Shown: positions 55,585 to 64,000 of the stretch, in pieces | How the letters are laid out: each line of letters opens with the position of its first letter | Position numbering within the stretch: position 1 is the stretch's first letter | NCBI RefSeq assembly: GCF_024298965.1 | Contig: NZ_CP085193.1 | Location: forward strand, 2,728,001 to 2,792,000 | DNA length: 64,000 bases | Source: Streptomyces rapamycinicus NRRL 5491 | GTDB lineage: Bacteria > Actinomycetota > Actinomycetes > Streptomycetales > Streptomycetaceae | Reading direction: 5' to 3' | Notes under the pieces: generated by a model | Databases searched by the model: none | Seen by the model: the letters and a program-made list of their open reading frames with translations, nothing else | What the model was told of the DNA's origin: nothing | Translations under genes and position numbers: made by a program

Positions 55585-56115
55585 CTAGCCGAGCCTGATG
55601 TGGTGGAGCAGCAGCAGCGCGGCCGCCATGTTGGCCGCGGGCACCTCGCCCCGCGCCACCAGGTCGGGCACCAGCTTCAGCGGCACCCACTCGCGGCGGT
55701 CCGACTCGAAGTCGTCCTCCGGGTGTCCGACGTACGACGCCTCCTCGGCCCAGTAGATGTGGTGCCGTGCGTCGGTGAGCCCGTTGGACGGCTCGACGGA
55801 GAGCAGATGGCGCAGCGGGCCGGGCCGCCAGCCGGTCTCCTCCTCCATCTCCCGGGCCGCGGCGTCGGCGACGTCCTCGCCGTCCTCGACGACGCCCGCG
55901 GCCAGCTCCCAGCCCCAGGCGTCGGTGATGAACCGGTGCCGCCACAGCAGCAGCACCTCGTTGGCCGCGTTCACCGCGGTGGCCACGGCCACCGGGCGCA
56001 GCCGGATCAGATAGTGGTCGAGCTGACGTCCGTCGGGGAGCCGGACATCGGCGAGGTTGACCCTGAACCATCGGTTCTCGTACACGGTCCGCTCCCTGAG
56101 GTTCTTCCAGCGCAC
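55585..56115 (-). CDS. NUDIX hydrolase
   Basis: 176 residues. The Nudix box is complete: GVVEDGEDVADAAAREMEEETGW (G-x5-E-x7-R-E-x2-E-E-x-G), and the family N-terminus VAVATAVNAANEVLLLWRHRFITDAWGWELAAG is of the ADP-ribose pyrophosphatase type. Cleaves nucleoside diphosphate-linked compounds. GTG 56115 has AAAGGTGG about 7 nt upstream. Ends 16 bp from the convergent small gene. Confidence 0.92.
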   Translation of the reverse strand: MRWKNLRERTVYENRWFRVNLADVRLPDGRQLDHYLIRLRPVAVATAVNAANEVLLLWRHRFITDAWGWELAAGVVEDGEDVADAAAREMEEETGWRPGPLRHLLSVEPSNGLTDARHHIYWAEEASYVGHPEDDFESDRREWVPLKLVPDLVARGEVPAANMAAALLLLHHIRLG

Positions 56116-56195
56116 TGTCAGCCACCTTTCGTCGCACGGGAGGCCATCCTGGGCCACCCGCTGACGAGAGTGCGGACCCGCGAGCGGAACCGCGG

Positions 56196-57533
56196 TCACA
56201 GAGGAACGCGCAGTGCCCCGTCGATGAGTTCGGCGGCCTCGGCCGTCGCGGCGCTTCCGCTGGCCGCGAGGTGTTCCCGTACCGCCCGCAGCCGGTCGCG
56301 TAACCGCTGGGACTCCATGCCCCGTGCCCGCTCGGTCATCTCCACCGCGGTGGCGCCCGCCCGGTCCGCCTCGCCCTGGCGCAGCTCGATATGGGTGAGC
56401 ATGGCGAGCCGGTGCACCCGGCCCCGGTCGTGGGCGGGGGTGCCGACCGCGGCGGTGGCGTGCTCGCGGGCGCCACCGAGGTCGCCGAGGCTCAGCAGCG
56501 CCTCGGCCACCTGGATGTTCACCAGACCGGGCTGGACATAGCCGGTCTCGTCGGGCTCCTGGCCCGGTCTGATCCGGTCGGCGGCGGTCTCGGCGCGCCG
56601 GATGCAGGACAGCGCCCCGACGCCGTCGCCGAGCCGGGCGTACGCCTTGGCCTGCATGGCGTAGAGGTCGGCGGCGAGCGCGGGGGTGATCTGGGAACCC
56701 GCGGCGCGCAGCGCCGACTCGGCGAAGGCGACCGCCTGCCGGTACTCCTTCATGAAGAGGGACTGGTTGACCAGCAGCGCTATCACATACGCGCCCAGGC
56801 CCCGGTCGCCGCTGGCCTTGGCGAGCCGCAGCGCCTGGTGGAAGTAGCGCTGGGCCAGGCCGTGCGCGTTGGAGTCGTACGCGCAGATCCCGGCGATGGC
56901 CACCAGGCCGCCGGTCGCCCGGTGCAGCTGGCGGCCGGTGTCGTCGGCGTACGCGCCGCGCAGCAGCGGCGCGGCCTCGGAGTTGAGGAACCCCACCACC
57001 CGGGTCCGGGTCGCGACGCCGCCGGCCTTGCGGTACATCTGCTCGTAGTGGGCGCGGGCGGCGCGCAGCGTCTCGATGTCGGTCATGCTGACGCGGGTCA
57101 GCCCGCGCCTGGAGACATCGGAGTCCTCGGGTGGGTTCTCCCACTCCCACACCGGGATGACGGCGGGGGTGCCGGTGACCGCCGGGGCCTCGACGACATG
57201 CGGGCGCTGCTGTTCGTCGGAGCGCCACAGCGCGGTGGCGCGCTCGACGAATCCGGAGAGCGGGGTGGCGGGGCCGCGGACGCTGCCGGGGGTGCCGAGG
57301 CCGATGTCGTCCAGGGTGAGGGCGCGGTGCAGCCGCTCGCCCAGCACCTCACAGATGAGGTCGGGCACCTGGCCGCGCGGCCGCTGGCCCTTCAGCCACC
57401 GGGCCACCGCGGTGTGTTCGTACCGCAGCTTCATCCCCCGGGCCCGGCCCGCCTCGTTGACATGCGCGGCCAGCCCCGCGTGGGAGACTCCGGCCTCGTC
57501 GAGGACGGAGTCGAGCAGTGTGTTGGGCTCCAT
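56196..57533 (-). CDS. NsdA-like regulator with TPR domain
   Basis: 445 residues. The N-terminus LLDSVLDEAGVSHAGLAAHVNEAG...HTAVARWLKGQRPRGQVPDLICEVLGERL is an XRE-like HTH of the NsdA/NsdB group, followed by helical repeats of TPR type (CAYDSNAHGLAQRYFHQALRLAKASGD; AYARLGDGVGALSCIRRAETAADRI). In S. coelicolor this group includes negative regulators of sporulation and antibiotic production. ATG 57533 is preceded by GGGAGGGCGAG. Which paralogue it is cannot be decided here. Confidence 0.85.
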   Translation of the reverse strand: MEPNTLLDSVLDEAGVSHAGLAAHVNEAGRARGMKLRYEHTAVARWLKGQRPRGQVPDLICEVLGERLHRALTLDDIGLGTPGSVRGPATPLSGFVERATALWRSDEQQRPHVVEAPAVTGTPAVIPVWEWENPPEDSDVSRRGLTRVSMTDIETLRAARAHYEQMYRKAGGVATRTRVVGFLNSEAAPLLRGAYADDTGRQLHRATGGLVAIAGICAYDSNAHGLAQRYFHQALRLAKASGDRGLGAYVIALLVNQSLFMKEYRQAVAFAESALRAAGSQITPALAADLYAMQAKAYARLGDGVGALSCIRRAETAADRIRPGQEPDETGYVQPGLVNIQVAEALLSLGDLGGAREHATAAVGTPAHDRGRVHRLAMLTHIELRQGEADRAGATAVEMTERARGMESQRLRDRLRAVREHLAASGSAATAEAAELIDGALRVPL

Positions 57534-57605
57534 CTCGCCCTCCCGAAGCGCTCGGTGGCGCCAGCGTAACGGAGGGCGATTCGCACGGGGTGTGAATCGG
57601 GAAGA

Positions 57606-57860
57606 GGTGGGGCTCAGCGGGTCCGTTCCCCCTCCCCGCCCCTTCCCGCAACCTCGATATGCCGCTCCGCCACCACCGCGTGGCAGGGGCTCCGCCCCTG
57701 GGCCCCCTGGTGCCTGGGGCAGAGCCCCGGTCTCGGGGGTCTGGGGCGGAACCCCGGCTCCGGGGCCTGGGGGGGCAGCCCCGGTCTCGGGGGTCTGGGG
57801 CAGAGCCCCAGTTTCGGGAAGGGGCGGGGAGGGGAAACAGCCCGCCGCAGGCGCCACGAC
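57606..57860. repeat. Dispersed GC-rich repeat, family B, copy 3, with tandem 27-bp units
   Basis: Opens TCCCCCTCCCCGCCCCTTCC and closes with the complement GGAAGGGGCGGGGAGGGGA, so the whole stretch can fold back. Inside are four tandem units of 25-28 bp (57713-57739, 57740-57765, 57766-57793, 57794-57818) of the form YCTGGGGCAGAGCCCCGGTC plus TCGGGGG. No gene is seen in the 341-bp gap. Confidence 0.75.
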
Positions 57861-57874
57861 CCGCCGGACGCCCC

Positions 57875-59092
57875 TCACGCCCGGTGGGCGTCGGCGGCGG
57901 GGCGGGTGAGGGCCGTGGGGGCCGAGAGCGGGCAGTGGTCATAGCGCAGGGCGAGCAGTGCGACGTCGTCGGCGAGCCGGCCGCCGGTGTGGCGCAGCAG
58001 CGCCGAGCGCACCCCCGCGACGACCGCGGCGGGGACGAGCGGTCCGACGCCCGCGGCCTCGGACAGGGCGCGGCGCAGCGGGAAGAACGTTCCGTGGGCG
58101 TCGCGGGCGTCCTCGGCGCCATCGGTGTGCAGCACCAGCGTGTCGCCGGTCTCCAGGGCGCCCCAGCGGGCGGTGGGGAGTTCGGCGGGGAGCGGGAAGA
58201 GGCCGAGCGGCGGCAGCACCTCGCCGGGCGCGGACTGCCGGGCCAGGGCCGGACCCACGGGCTGTTCGCGGAGGCGGTGCGGCCAGGGGTGGCCGCAGTT
58301 GAGCGTGGTGACCTCGCCGTCCCGGCCCACCTCCAGCAGCAGGACGGTCACGAACTCCTCGTCCACATGGCCGTCCAGCGGGCACTCCCCGTCGGCGCGG
58401 GCCAGCAGATGGCGCTCCAGCGCGCGGTCGAGCCGGCGCAGCACGCCGGTGAGCCGGGGTTCCTCATGTGCGGCCTCGCGGAAGCTGCCGAGGACGGCGG
58501 CCACGGTGCCGATCGCGGCGAGGCCGTGCCCGCGCACATCGCCGATGATGACGCGGACGCCGTACGGGGTGGCCAGCGCCTCGTACAGATCGCCGCCGAC
58601 GGCGGCGCCCCGGCTGGCCGACAGATGGCCGCCCGCCAGTTCGATGCCGTTCAGCCGGGCCGGGAGCGGCCGCAGCACCACGTCCTGCGCCGCGGCGGCC
58701 ACCGCCCGTAGCTCCTCCAGCTCGCGGACCAGCCGCACCTTGCGGCCCGCCGTGAGATAGCCGCCGAGGGCCACTCCGACGATGGCGCAGCAGGTGACCA
58801 GCGGGGCGTGCGGCTCCGTCACCTCGCCGTCGGGCTCCAGCGCGGTCGTGGGGGCGAGGGCGAACAGCAGACCGGCGCCGCCGAGCAGCAGAACGCATCT
58901 GCGGCGGCCGCCGCTCGCGCAGGCGATGGCGGGTGCCGCGGCGATGAGGGGGACGACCTCGGTGTGGTGCGGGGTCAGCAGCTCCCAGCAGATGACGCCG
59001 AGCACCCACAGGCAGGGGACGGCGCGGGCGGCCGCCCGCAGACTCCGTGCCCTCCGTACGAACGCGCCGCCGACTGCCGATGTCCCGATCAT
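57875..59092 (-). CDS. Membrane-bound SpoIIE/PP2C-type phosphatase
   Basis: 405 residues from ATG 59092; ATG 59218 would add 42 basic residues. Three to four membrane helices (AVPCLWVLGVICWELL, VVPLIAAAPAIACASG, CVLLLGGAGLLFALAP, LVTCCAIVGVALGGYL) precede the phosphatase domain: AAVGGDLYEAL, IIGDVRGHGLAAIGTVAAVLG, TTLNCGHPWPHRLR, LVLHTDGAEDARD and DDVALLALRY. A membrane-located phosphatase, probably in an anti-sigma network. Partners are not in the window. Confidence 0.9.
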   Translation of the reverse strand: MIGTSAVGGAFVRRARSLRAAARAVPCLWVLGVICWELLTPHHTEVVPLIAAAPAIACASGGRRRCVLLLGGAGLLFALAPTTALEPDGEVTEPHAPLVTCCAIVGVALGGYLTAGRKVRLVRELEELRAVAAAAQDVVLRPLPARLNGIELAGGHLSASRGAAVGGDLYEALATPYGVRVIIGDVRGHGLAAIGTVAAVLGSFREAAHEEPRLTGVLRRLDRALERHLLARADGECPLDGHVDEEFVTVLLLEVGRDGEVTTLNCGHPWPHRLREQPVGPALARQSAPGEVLPPLGLFPLPAELPTARWGALETGDTLVLHTDGAEDARDAHGTFFPLRRALSEAAGVGPLVPAAVVAGVRSALLRHTGGRLADDVALLALRYDHCPLSAPTALTRPAADAHRA

Positions 59093-59408
59093 GTGTCGCC
59101 CCCAACGCCGGCCAATGAGGCGGTCGGCCAGGCCCCCGGACGGTCGATCCCGCTTGGGCCGTACGACCGGCACGATTCTTGCGACAGCTTCTGCCAATTG
59201 GACCAGTCGCCTCCGCATCTCACCTGATCGGGTGACCGCGCCCCGGGCACCCACCCGAACACGCCGCCGTACCGCGGACGCGGTGTCGGCTGTTGCCAAT
59301 TGGATTGCCCTACGAGGTGAGGGGGGTCACACTTGTGTCATTCATCGCTTGGGGGAGGCGGTGCCTACGCGACTGCCCCTCAGCTGTTGACCGAGTGTGG
59401 GGGGCCTC

Positions 59409-62400
59409 GTGAAACAGGACACAGCCGCGCCGAGTGACGCCTCGGTGGTGCGGATTCTGGGCGCCGACGGCCGGCCCGAGGGGGCCGGGTTCCTCAGCGG
59501 ATACCGTGAAGTGATCACCTGTGCCCATGTCGTGGCCAGAGCGCTGGGCATTCCGTCCGACACGCTCGCGGAGCCACCGGCCGGACGTTTATGGGTCGAC
59601 TTCCCACTGGCCGAGGCCGGTCGGCGCATGGAGGTGGGGATCGCCTCCTGGACCCCGGTCCGGGCCGATGGGTCCGGAGACGTCGCCGTCCTGCGCCTGC
59701 TCACCGATCCGCCCGCCAGGGCGACGGTGGCCAGGCTCGTGGAAGACGTGGCCGAACCGGACCGGCGCGTACGCACCTTCGGCTTTCCCACCGCCTACGA
59801 CGACGGCGCGTGGAGCGTCGGCTGGCTGCGCGGGCGGACCGGCGCCGGCTGGTTGCAGTACGACACGGATTCGTCCAGCGAGCACCGCGTGCAAACCGGC
59901 TTCTCGGGCGCTCCGGTCTGGGATGTGGCCGAGGGCGGCGTGGTCGGTATGGTCGTCGCCGCCGACGACAGGCCGGATGTGCGCACGGCCTACCTCATCC
60001 CGACGCAGACGCTGCGCGAGAGCTCGTCGGCACTGGGCGAAACGGCGCTGCCCGCTTGTCCGTTCCGGGCCCTGGAGCCCTTCGAGGAGCGCGACGCCCG
60101 GCTGTTCCACGGCCGGGAGGAGCCCGCCCGGCGCATCGTCGACCTGCTCGGCTACGCACCGGCGATCAGCCTGGTCGGCCCGTCCGGCTGCGGCAAGTCC
60201 TCCTTGCTGCACGCCGGGGCGCTGCCACGGCTGCGCGGCCGCCGGGACCTGGAAATCGTCGCCTTCCGCCCCGGACAGCTCGGCCGGAGCCCGCTCACCG
60301 CCCTGGTCCTGGCCCTGCTTCCGCGCCTCGAACCGGACCTGACCGAGACCGCGCGGCTGACCGGGCTGCCCGGACTGACGGATCTGGTGCGCACGGGCCA
60401 ACTGCCCGCGGTCGTGGACCGGCTGCTCGAACGTCAGGGCAAGGACCGGCTGCTCGTGGTGGCCGACCAGTTCGAAGAAGCGCTCATCGGTACCGAGCGG
60501 GCGGAGCTGGACGCGCTGGCGGCCGCGCTCGGGCACGCCCTGCAGCCCGGGTCCCGGCTGCGGGTCGTCACGACCCTGCGCGCCGACTTCCTCACCCCCG
60601 CCCTCCACCACCCCGGACTCGCCCCGCTGTTCGCGGGCGACCGGCTGTTCACCGTGGGGGCGATGTCCGACGAGGAACTGCGCGCGGCCATCGAGCGTCC
60701 GCTGCACCACACCGGCGTCCGCTACGAACCGGGGCTGGTGGACCGGATCCTGGCCGATCTCGGCAGCGGTCCGGGGCGGCTGCCCCTGCTGGAGTTCACC
60801 CTCACCAAACTGTGGGAGCGGCAGCGGCGAGGCGTCATGGGACACGCCGCGTACGAGTCCCTGGGCCGCGTCAACGACGCGCTGGTGACCCATGCGGAAC
60901 AGATCTGGACCGGCGCCCTCACCGAGGAGGAGCACCGGGCCGCCCGCACGCTCCTCGTCCAGCTCGCCCACCCCGGCGACGGCCGGGTCGAGCCCACCCG
61001 CCGCACCCTGACCCGCTCCGAACTGCCGCCCGAGCAATGGCGGATCGCCCAGCGGCTGATGACCACGCGCCTGGTCGTGCCCGGCGAGGAGTACCGCCCC
61101 GGCGGCGGGCCGCCCGAGGAGACCGTGGAGCTGGCCCACGAGACGCTGCTGACGCACTGGAGCCGGCTGCGCGCGTTCTTCGAGGCCGACCGCGACTTCC
61201 GGGTGTGGCAGGAGGACCTGCGCCGACGCATCTCCCCGTGGGCCGCCGACAGGCGCTCCCGGGGCCGGCTGCTGCGAGGGGCGGATCTGCGGGACGCCCG
61301 GGAGTGGCACGCGCGACGCCAGGACGAGCTGCTCCCCACGGAGAAGGAATACGTCGAGGCGAGCGTCCGCGGCGCCCACCGCCGCCGTACCGTGATCGTC
61401 ACCCTCGTCGTCGTGCTCGGCCTCATCGGAGGGGTTTTGGGGCTGGCGGTCCGGTCCTGGCAGCAGGACGTCACCACGGATTCGGCCACCCGGGCGTCCC
61501 GGGTCCTGCTCCAGCAGTCGCGCGACGCCGAGACCGGCGCCACCGACACCGGGGCCGCGTACACGGCACTGCTGCTGGCCCTGCGCGCCTACCGCACGCA
61601 GGACACCGAGCAGACCAGGGCGCGCCTCGGTGAGATGTACACGCGGTACGGCTTCGCCGACTTGCTCGCCCCCCGGTACCCGTCGGTGAGCGCGCTCCTC
61701 ACGGACATGACGGGCCCCCTGCCGAGCTCCTCCCTCATCGATTCCGAGGGACAGGTGATCGCCTCGCGGGACGCCACCGGCAAGGTGGGCGTGCTGGAAC
61801 GCACCGACAGCGGGGTACGGCGGCTGCCCGCCGGCCAGGACGCGGACGTCACGGCGGTCAGCCCGGACGGCTCCCTGGTGGCCATGGCCAAGGCGTCGTT
61901 CTCCTTGGACTCCGGTGGCGGTCAGCCGACTCCCCCGGCCGACCCGCGCGGGCTTCCGGTGCACCTGTACGACGTGCGCACCGGGCGGGACCGGACGCTG
62001 GAGCGTCCCGAGAAGGGCGATCCGTTTCCGGACATGTCGGAGGAGATACCGGGCTTCCCCGACCTGGAGTTCCCCGATCTGGAACTCTCCGACATCCCCG
62101 GCCTCGCGATGCCGACGACGTACGCGCGGCTCACCTTCTCCCCCGACGGCTCGATGTTGCTGGGACAGACCGGCCTCTTGGGTGAGGACGGCCGGCTCGT
62201 GATCTGGGACACCGCCACCGGCCGGATCGAGAAGACCATGTCCGGCCTGCCGGAGCCGGTCACCGCGCTGTGGCTGGAGAACGGCGGGAAACACCTGATC
62301 ACGATGGCCGACACGACGGCGAAGGGAGCGTCCTTGGACATGACCATCTCGGTGAAGCGATGGGACCTCAGCGGGTCGTCACCGCGCGGGCGCCGACTGC

Positions 62401-63044
62401 TCGCCTTCCCGAGGCCTTCCGAGACGAACGTGGTGACGGACGTGAGCCCGGACCTCACCCGGGTGGCCGTCACGGAGACCCGGACCAGCGGTCTGAAGGT
62501 CGACCACCGGCTGTCCGTCTACCGACTGCCGAGCGGACGGCTGCTCCGCCAGAAGCGCTCTGCCCAGCAGGACGTGGTGACCGGGGTCACCGTCTCCACC
62601 GGCGGCTCACGGATCCTGATCTACGGAGGAATCCCCAACTCCCCCGTCCCGTCCTCCTCGTCCTCCCCGTCCCCTTCGCCCTCTTCATCCTCCTCGTCCG
62701 GCGGCTCCACGGACGACGGCTTCCTCACCAGAGTGGACAGCCGATGGCAGATCGACCTGCTCGGCCCGGGGGACGCCCCGTCGGCGGTCCTGTCGGAGCG
62801 CGGCCTGCTCGCCGTCGTCGGCCCCGGCAAGGGTGATCCGCTGCACCGGTTGCCCAGGCCCACCGCCGGCACCGGGCCCACCGGCCCCACCGGCACGCCG
62901 GCCAAGAGACCGTCGGCTCCCGAGGCCAAGCGGTGGATGGCGCACCTGTGCGACATCCTCGGCGACGAGACGCTGCCGGCTGCCGTCGGCGAGAAGCTGC
63001 CCCCCGGTGCGTACCGGGGAGCGTTGTGTCCGAGGAAGGGATAG
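59409..63044 (+). CDS. Trypsin-nSTAND fusion protein with C-terminal propeller
   Basis: 1211 residues. Residues 1-215 are a trypsin-like protease: His40 in ITCAHVVA, Asp91 in GSGDVAVLRL, Ser166 in TGFSGAPVWD. An nSTAND NTPase follows: Walker A GPSGCGKSS at 257-265, Walker B LLVVADQFEE with Asp353, and the helical region with QRLMTTRLVV...ELAHETLLTHWSRL. One membrane helix at about 660-682 (VIVTLVVVLGLIGGVLGLAV) separates a WD40-like propeller, with a Ser/Pro-rich loop (SSSSPSPSPSS). GTG 59409 is chosen by its G-rich signal. Such fusions are predicted NTP-driven conflict-system effectors; the next gene is the expected partner. Confidence 0.9.
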   Translation: MKQDTAAPSDASVVRILGADGRPEGAGFLSGYREVITCAHVVARALGIPSDTLAEPPAGRLWVDFPLAEAGRRMEVGIASWTPVRADGSGDVAVLRLLTDPPARATVARLVEDVAEPDRRVRTFGFPTAYDDGAWSVGWLRGRTGAGWLQYDTDSSSEHRVQTGFSGAPVWDVAEGGVVGMVVAADDRPDVRTAYLIPTQTLRESSSALGETALPACPFRALEPFEERDARLFHGREEPARRIVDLLGYAPAISLVGPSGCGKSSLLHAGALPRLRGRRDLEIVAFRPGQLGRSPLTALVLALLPRLEPDLTETARLTGLPGLTDLVRTGQLPAVVDRLLERQGKDRLLVVADQFEEALIGTERAELDALAAALGHALQPGSRLRVVTTLRADFLTPALHHPGLAPLFAGDRLFTVGAMSDEELRAAIERPLHHTGVRYEPGLVDRILADLGSGPGRLPLLEFTLTKLWERQRRGVMGHAAYESLGRVNDALVTHAEQIWTGALTEEEHRAARTLLVQLAHPGDGRVEPTRRTLTRSELPPEQWRIAQRLMTTRLVVPGEEYRPGGGPPEETVELAHETLLTHWSRLRAFFEADRDFRVWQEDLRRRISPWAADRRSRGRLLRGADLRDAREWHARRQDELLPTEKEYVEASVRGAHRRRTVIVTLVVVLGLIGGVLGLAVRSWQQDVTTDSATRASRVLLQQSRDAETGATDTGAAYTALLLALRAYRTQDTEQTRARLGEMYTRYGFADLLAPRYPSVSALLTDMTGPLPSSSLIDSEGQVIASRDATGKVGVLERTDSGVRRLPAGQDADVTAVSPDGSLVAMAKASFSLDSGGGQPTPPADPRGLPVHLYDVRTGRDRTLERPEKGDPFPDMSEEIPGFPDLEFPDLELSDIPGLAMPTTYARLTFSPDGSMLLGQTGLLGEDGRLVIWDTATGRIEKTMSGLPEPVTALWLENGGKHLITMADTTAKGASLDMTISVKRWDLSGSSPRGRRLLAFPRPSETNVVTDVSPDLTRVAVTETRTSGLKVDHRLSVYRLPSGRLLRQKRSAQQDVVTGVTVSTGGSRILIYGGIPNSPVPSSSSSPSPSPSSSSSSGGSTDDGFLTRVDSRWQIDLLGPGDAPSAVLSERGLLAVVGPGKGDPLHRLPRPTAGTGPTGPTGTPAKRPSAPEAKRWMAHLCDILGDETLPAAVGEKLPPGAYRGALCPRKG

Positions 63045-63050
63045 GGACGC

Positions 63051-63413
63051 GTGGCCGAGACACAGCTCATCCGGGTGCCGCTGAACGGCTCCGAGGACTC
63101 GGGCGGCGCGGAAGCGGTGGTGGTGGTGGAGATCGAGCAGGCCGCCTCCGGCATCGTGCGCGCCGCCCGGCCGGGCCAGGTCGCGGGAACCGCCGCACGG
63201 ACGCTGAGCGAGAGCTTCGACCAGGTGCGCGCCGCGGCCGCGACGCTCCTGGACCGGCTGACCACGCTCCCCACCCCGCCGAGCACGGTCGAAGTCGAAC
63301 TCGGGGTGAAGATCAACGCCGAGGCGGGAGCGGTGATCGCCAAAACGGCGGCCGAGGGGAACTTCACGGTCAGGCTGGTCTGGCAGCGGGACGGCGGCGG
63401 CGGCGGTCCATGA
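63051..63413 (+). CDS. CU044_2847-family (trypsin-co-occurring, Trypco1) protein
   Basis: 120 residues. QLIRVPLNGSEDSGGAEAVV at the start, then SFDQVRAAAATLLDRLTTLP and the closing VEVELGVKINAEAGAVIAKTAAEGNFTVRLVW are typical of this family, which accompanies trypsin-like NTPase proteins in predicted conflict systems. GTG 63051 lies 6 nt after the trypsin-nSTAND stop, so the two are one operon. Probably the target, sensor or regulator of the protease. Confidence 0.88.
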   Translation: MAETQLIRVPLNGSEDSGGAEAVVVVEIEQAASGIVRAARPGQVAGTAARTLSESFDQVRAAAATLLDRLTTLPTPPSTVEVELGVKINAEAGAVIAKTAAEGNFTVRLVWQRDGGGGGP

Positions 63414-63460
63414 GAGTCACCGTGGAAGGCCGCCCCGGTCCCGTCCGGCGGCGGCACAAC

Positions 63461-63501
63461 GGCGATGGGGCGCGCCCCGATGCGGGACGCGCCCCATCGC
63501 C
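63461..63501. terminator. Bidirectional terminator before pheT 3' end
   Basis: Perfect 14-bp stem GGCGATGGGGCGCG / CGCGCCCCATCGCC with a 13-nt loop, between the convergent Trypco1 and pheT genes. Confidence 0.75.
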
Positions 63502-63534
63502 GTGTGCACGGCGGGCGGCGGGAGCCGGTCGCCG

Positions 63535-64000
63535 TCAGGCTCCGCGCAGGGTGGCACCCGTGCGGTCGGCGGCCGCCGACACCGCGGCGTCGCGGGACGC
63601 GGCGATCTCCTCGGCGGTCAGCGTGCGGTCCGGGGCGCGGAAGCGAAGCGCGTAGGCCAGCGACTTCCTGCCCTCGCCGAGCTGCTCACCGGTGAAGACG
63701 TCGAACAGGCGGAGGGATTCGAGCAGTTCCCCCGCGCCCTCGCACAGCGCCGTCTCGACCTCGGCCGCGGGCACGGACGCGTCCACGACCAGCGCGACGT
63801 CCTGGGTGGCCACCGGGAAGGTGGAGACATGGGGCGCCTCCACACGGCCGGCGCCGGCCTGCTCGAGACGGTCGAGCTCGATCTCCATCGCGCAGGTGCG
63901 CTCGGGCAGGCCCAGGGCTTTGGTGACCCGGGGGTGGAGCTCACCCGCGTTGCCGACGAGGATCTCCTCGCCGTCGACGACGGCCAGCAGCGCGGCGCAG
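63535..64000 (-). CDS. pheT: Phenylalanyl-tRNA synthetase beta subunit, C-terminal part (runs off window)
   Basis: The last 154 residues. The end [20 protein letters not shown] and [17 protein letters not shown] is the ferredoxin-fold anticodon-binding (FDX-ACB) domain that closes Phe[17 protein letters not shown] is its first strand region. The preceding stretch ([17 protein letters not shown]) belongs to the B6/B7 domains. PheT with PheS charges tRNA-Phe. The rest lies beyond the right edge. Confidence 0.95.
   Translation of the reverse strand, partial: CAALLAVVDGEEILVGNAGELHPRVTKALGLPERTCAMEIELDRLEQAGAGRVEAPHVSTFPVATQDVALVVDASVPAAEVETALCEGAGELLESLRLFDVFTGEQLGEGRKSLAYALRFRAPDRTLTAEEIAASRDAAVSAAADRTGATLRGA

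Overview
The window is chromosomal DNA from a high-GC actinomycete, almost certainly a Streptomyces. Coding is dense and strongly GC-biased at third positions, GTG starts are common, many exported proteins carry Tat signals, and the regulators are of typical Streptomyces families (TetR, MarR, XRE, SpoIIE-type phosphatases). The order glpQ-like / argH / argR-argD-argB-argJ-argC / NsdA-like regulator / pheT recalls the S. coelicolor region around the arg cluster and pheST; that comparison is from memory, not from a search. All functional calls are from motifs read by eye.

Layout. 0-6 kb: small membrane proteins, a GNAT enzyme, a sigma-like HTH protein, a Tat-exported glycerophosphodiesterase, an acyltransferase and an alpha/beta hydrolase. 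6-10 kb: aldo/keto reductase, argH, argG. 10-18 kb: HutD-like protein, a MarR/SDR divergent pair with a 20-bp palindrome, an exported endonuclease/exonuclease/phosphatase-fold protein, and a three-gene flavin electron-transfer operon (ferric-reductase-like protein, FMN-binding protein, ApbE). 18-23.4 kb: the overlapping argC-J-B-D-R operon, with a recognisable promoter and ARG-box-like sites upstream of argC and argG. 23.4-39.8 kb: two TetR/oxidoreductase divergent pairs, a SpoIIE phosphatase, monomeric isocitrate dehydrogenase, a histidine phosphatase fold without its catalytic histidines, a MocR/EamA pair with overlapping start codons, a family 74 xyloglucanase behind a CebR-type operator, and a 3-hydroxyacyl-CoA dehydrogenase.

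39.8-54.1 kb is a genomic island. It is bounded by the 3' end of the 3-hydroxyacyl-CoA dehydrogenase gene on the left and a 116-bp, 94% identical copy of that 3' end on the right, as expected for an element that integrated into the gene's 3' end and restored it. Its integrase survives only as a core-binding-domain remnant. The cargo includes an apparently new lasso peptide cluster: regulator, M20 peptidase with altered metal ligands, a 57-residue precursor with proposed core GRQNANDSDKSNYFESP, hairpin, asparagine-synthetase-like cyclase, PqqD-like B1, B2 protease and ABC exporter. It also carries a HEPN-like protein, an XRE regulator with a candidate operator present twice, and a translationally coupled set of small proteins.

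54.1-64 kb returns to the host backbone: a decayed AraC fragment, MgtC-like protein, NUDIX hydrolase, NsdA-like TPR regulator, membrane-bound SpoIIE phosphatase, a trypsin-nSTAND protein followed by a CU044_2847/Trypco1 protein (a predicted conflict/defence pair), and the 3' end of pheT. Two families of GC-rich dispersed repeats sit at gene 3' ends, and a 162-bp MITE with a TTA target duplication lies exactly at one stop codon.
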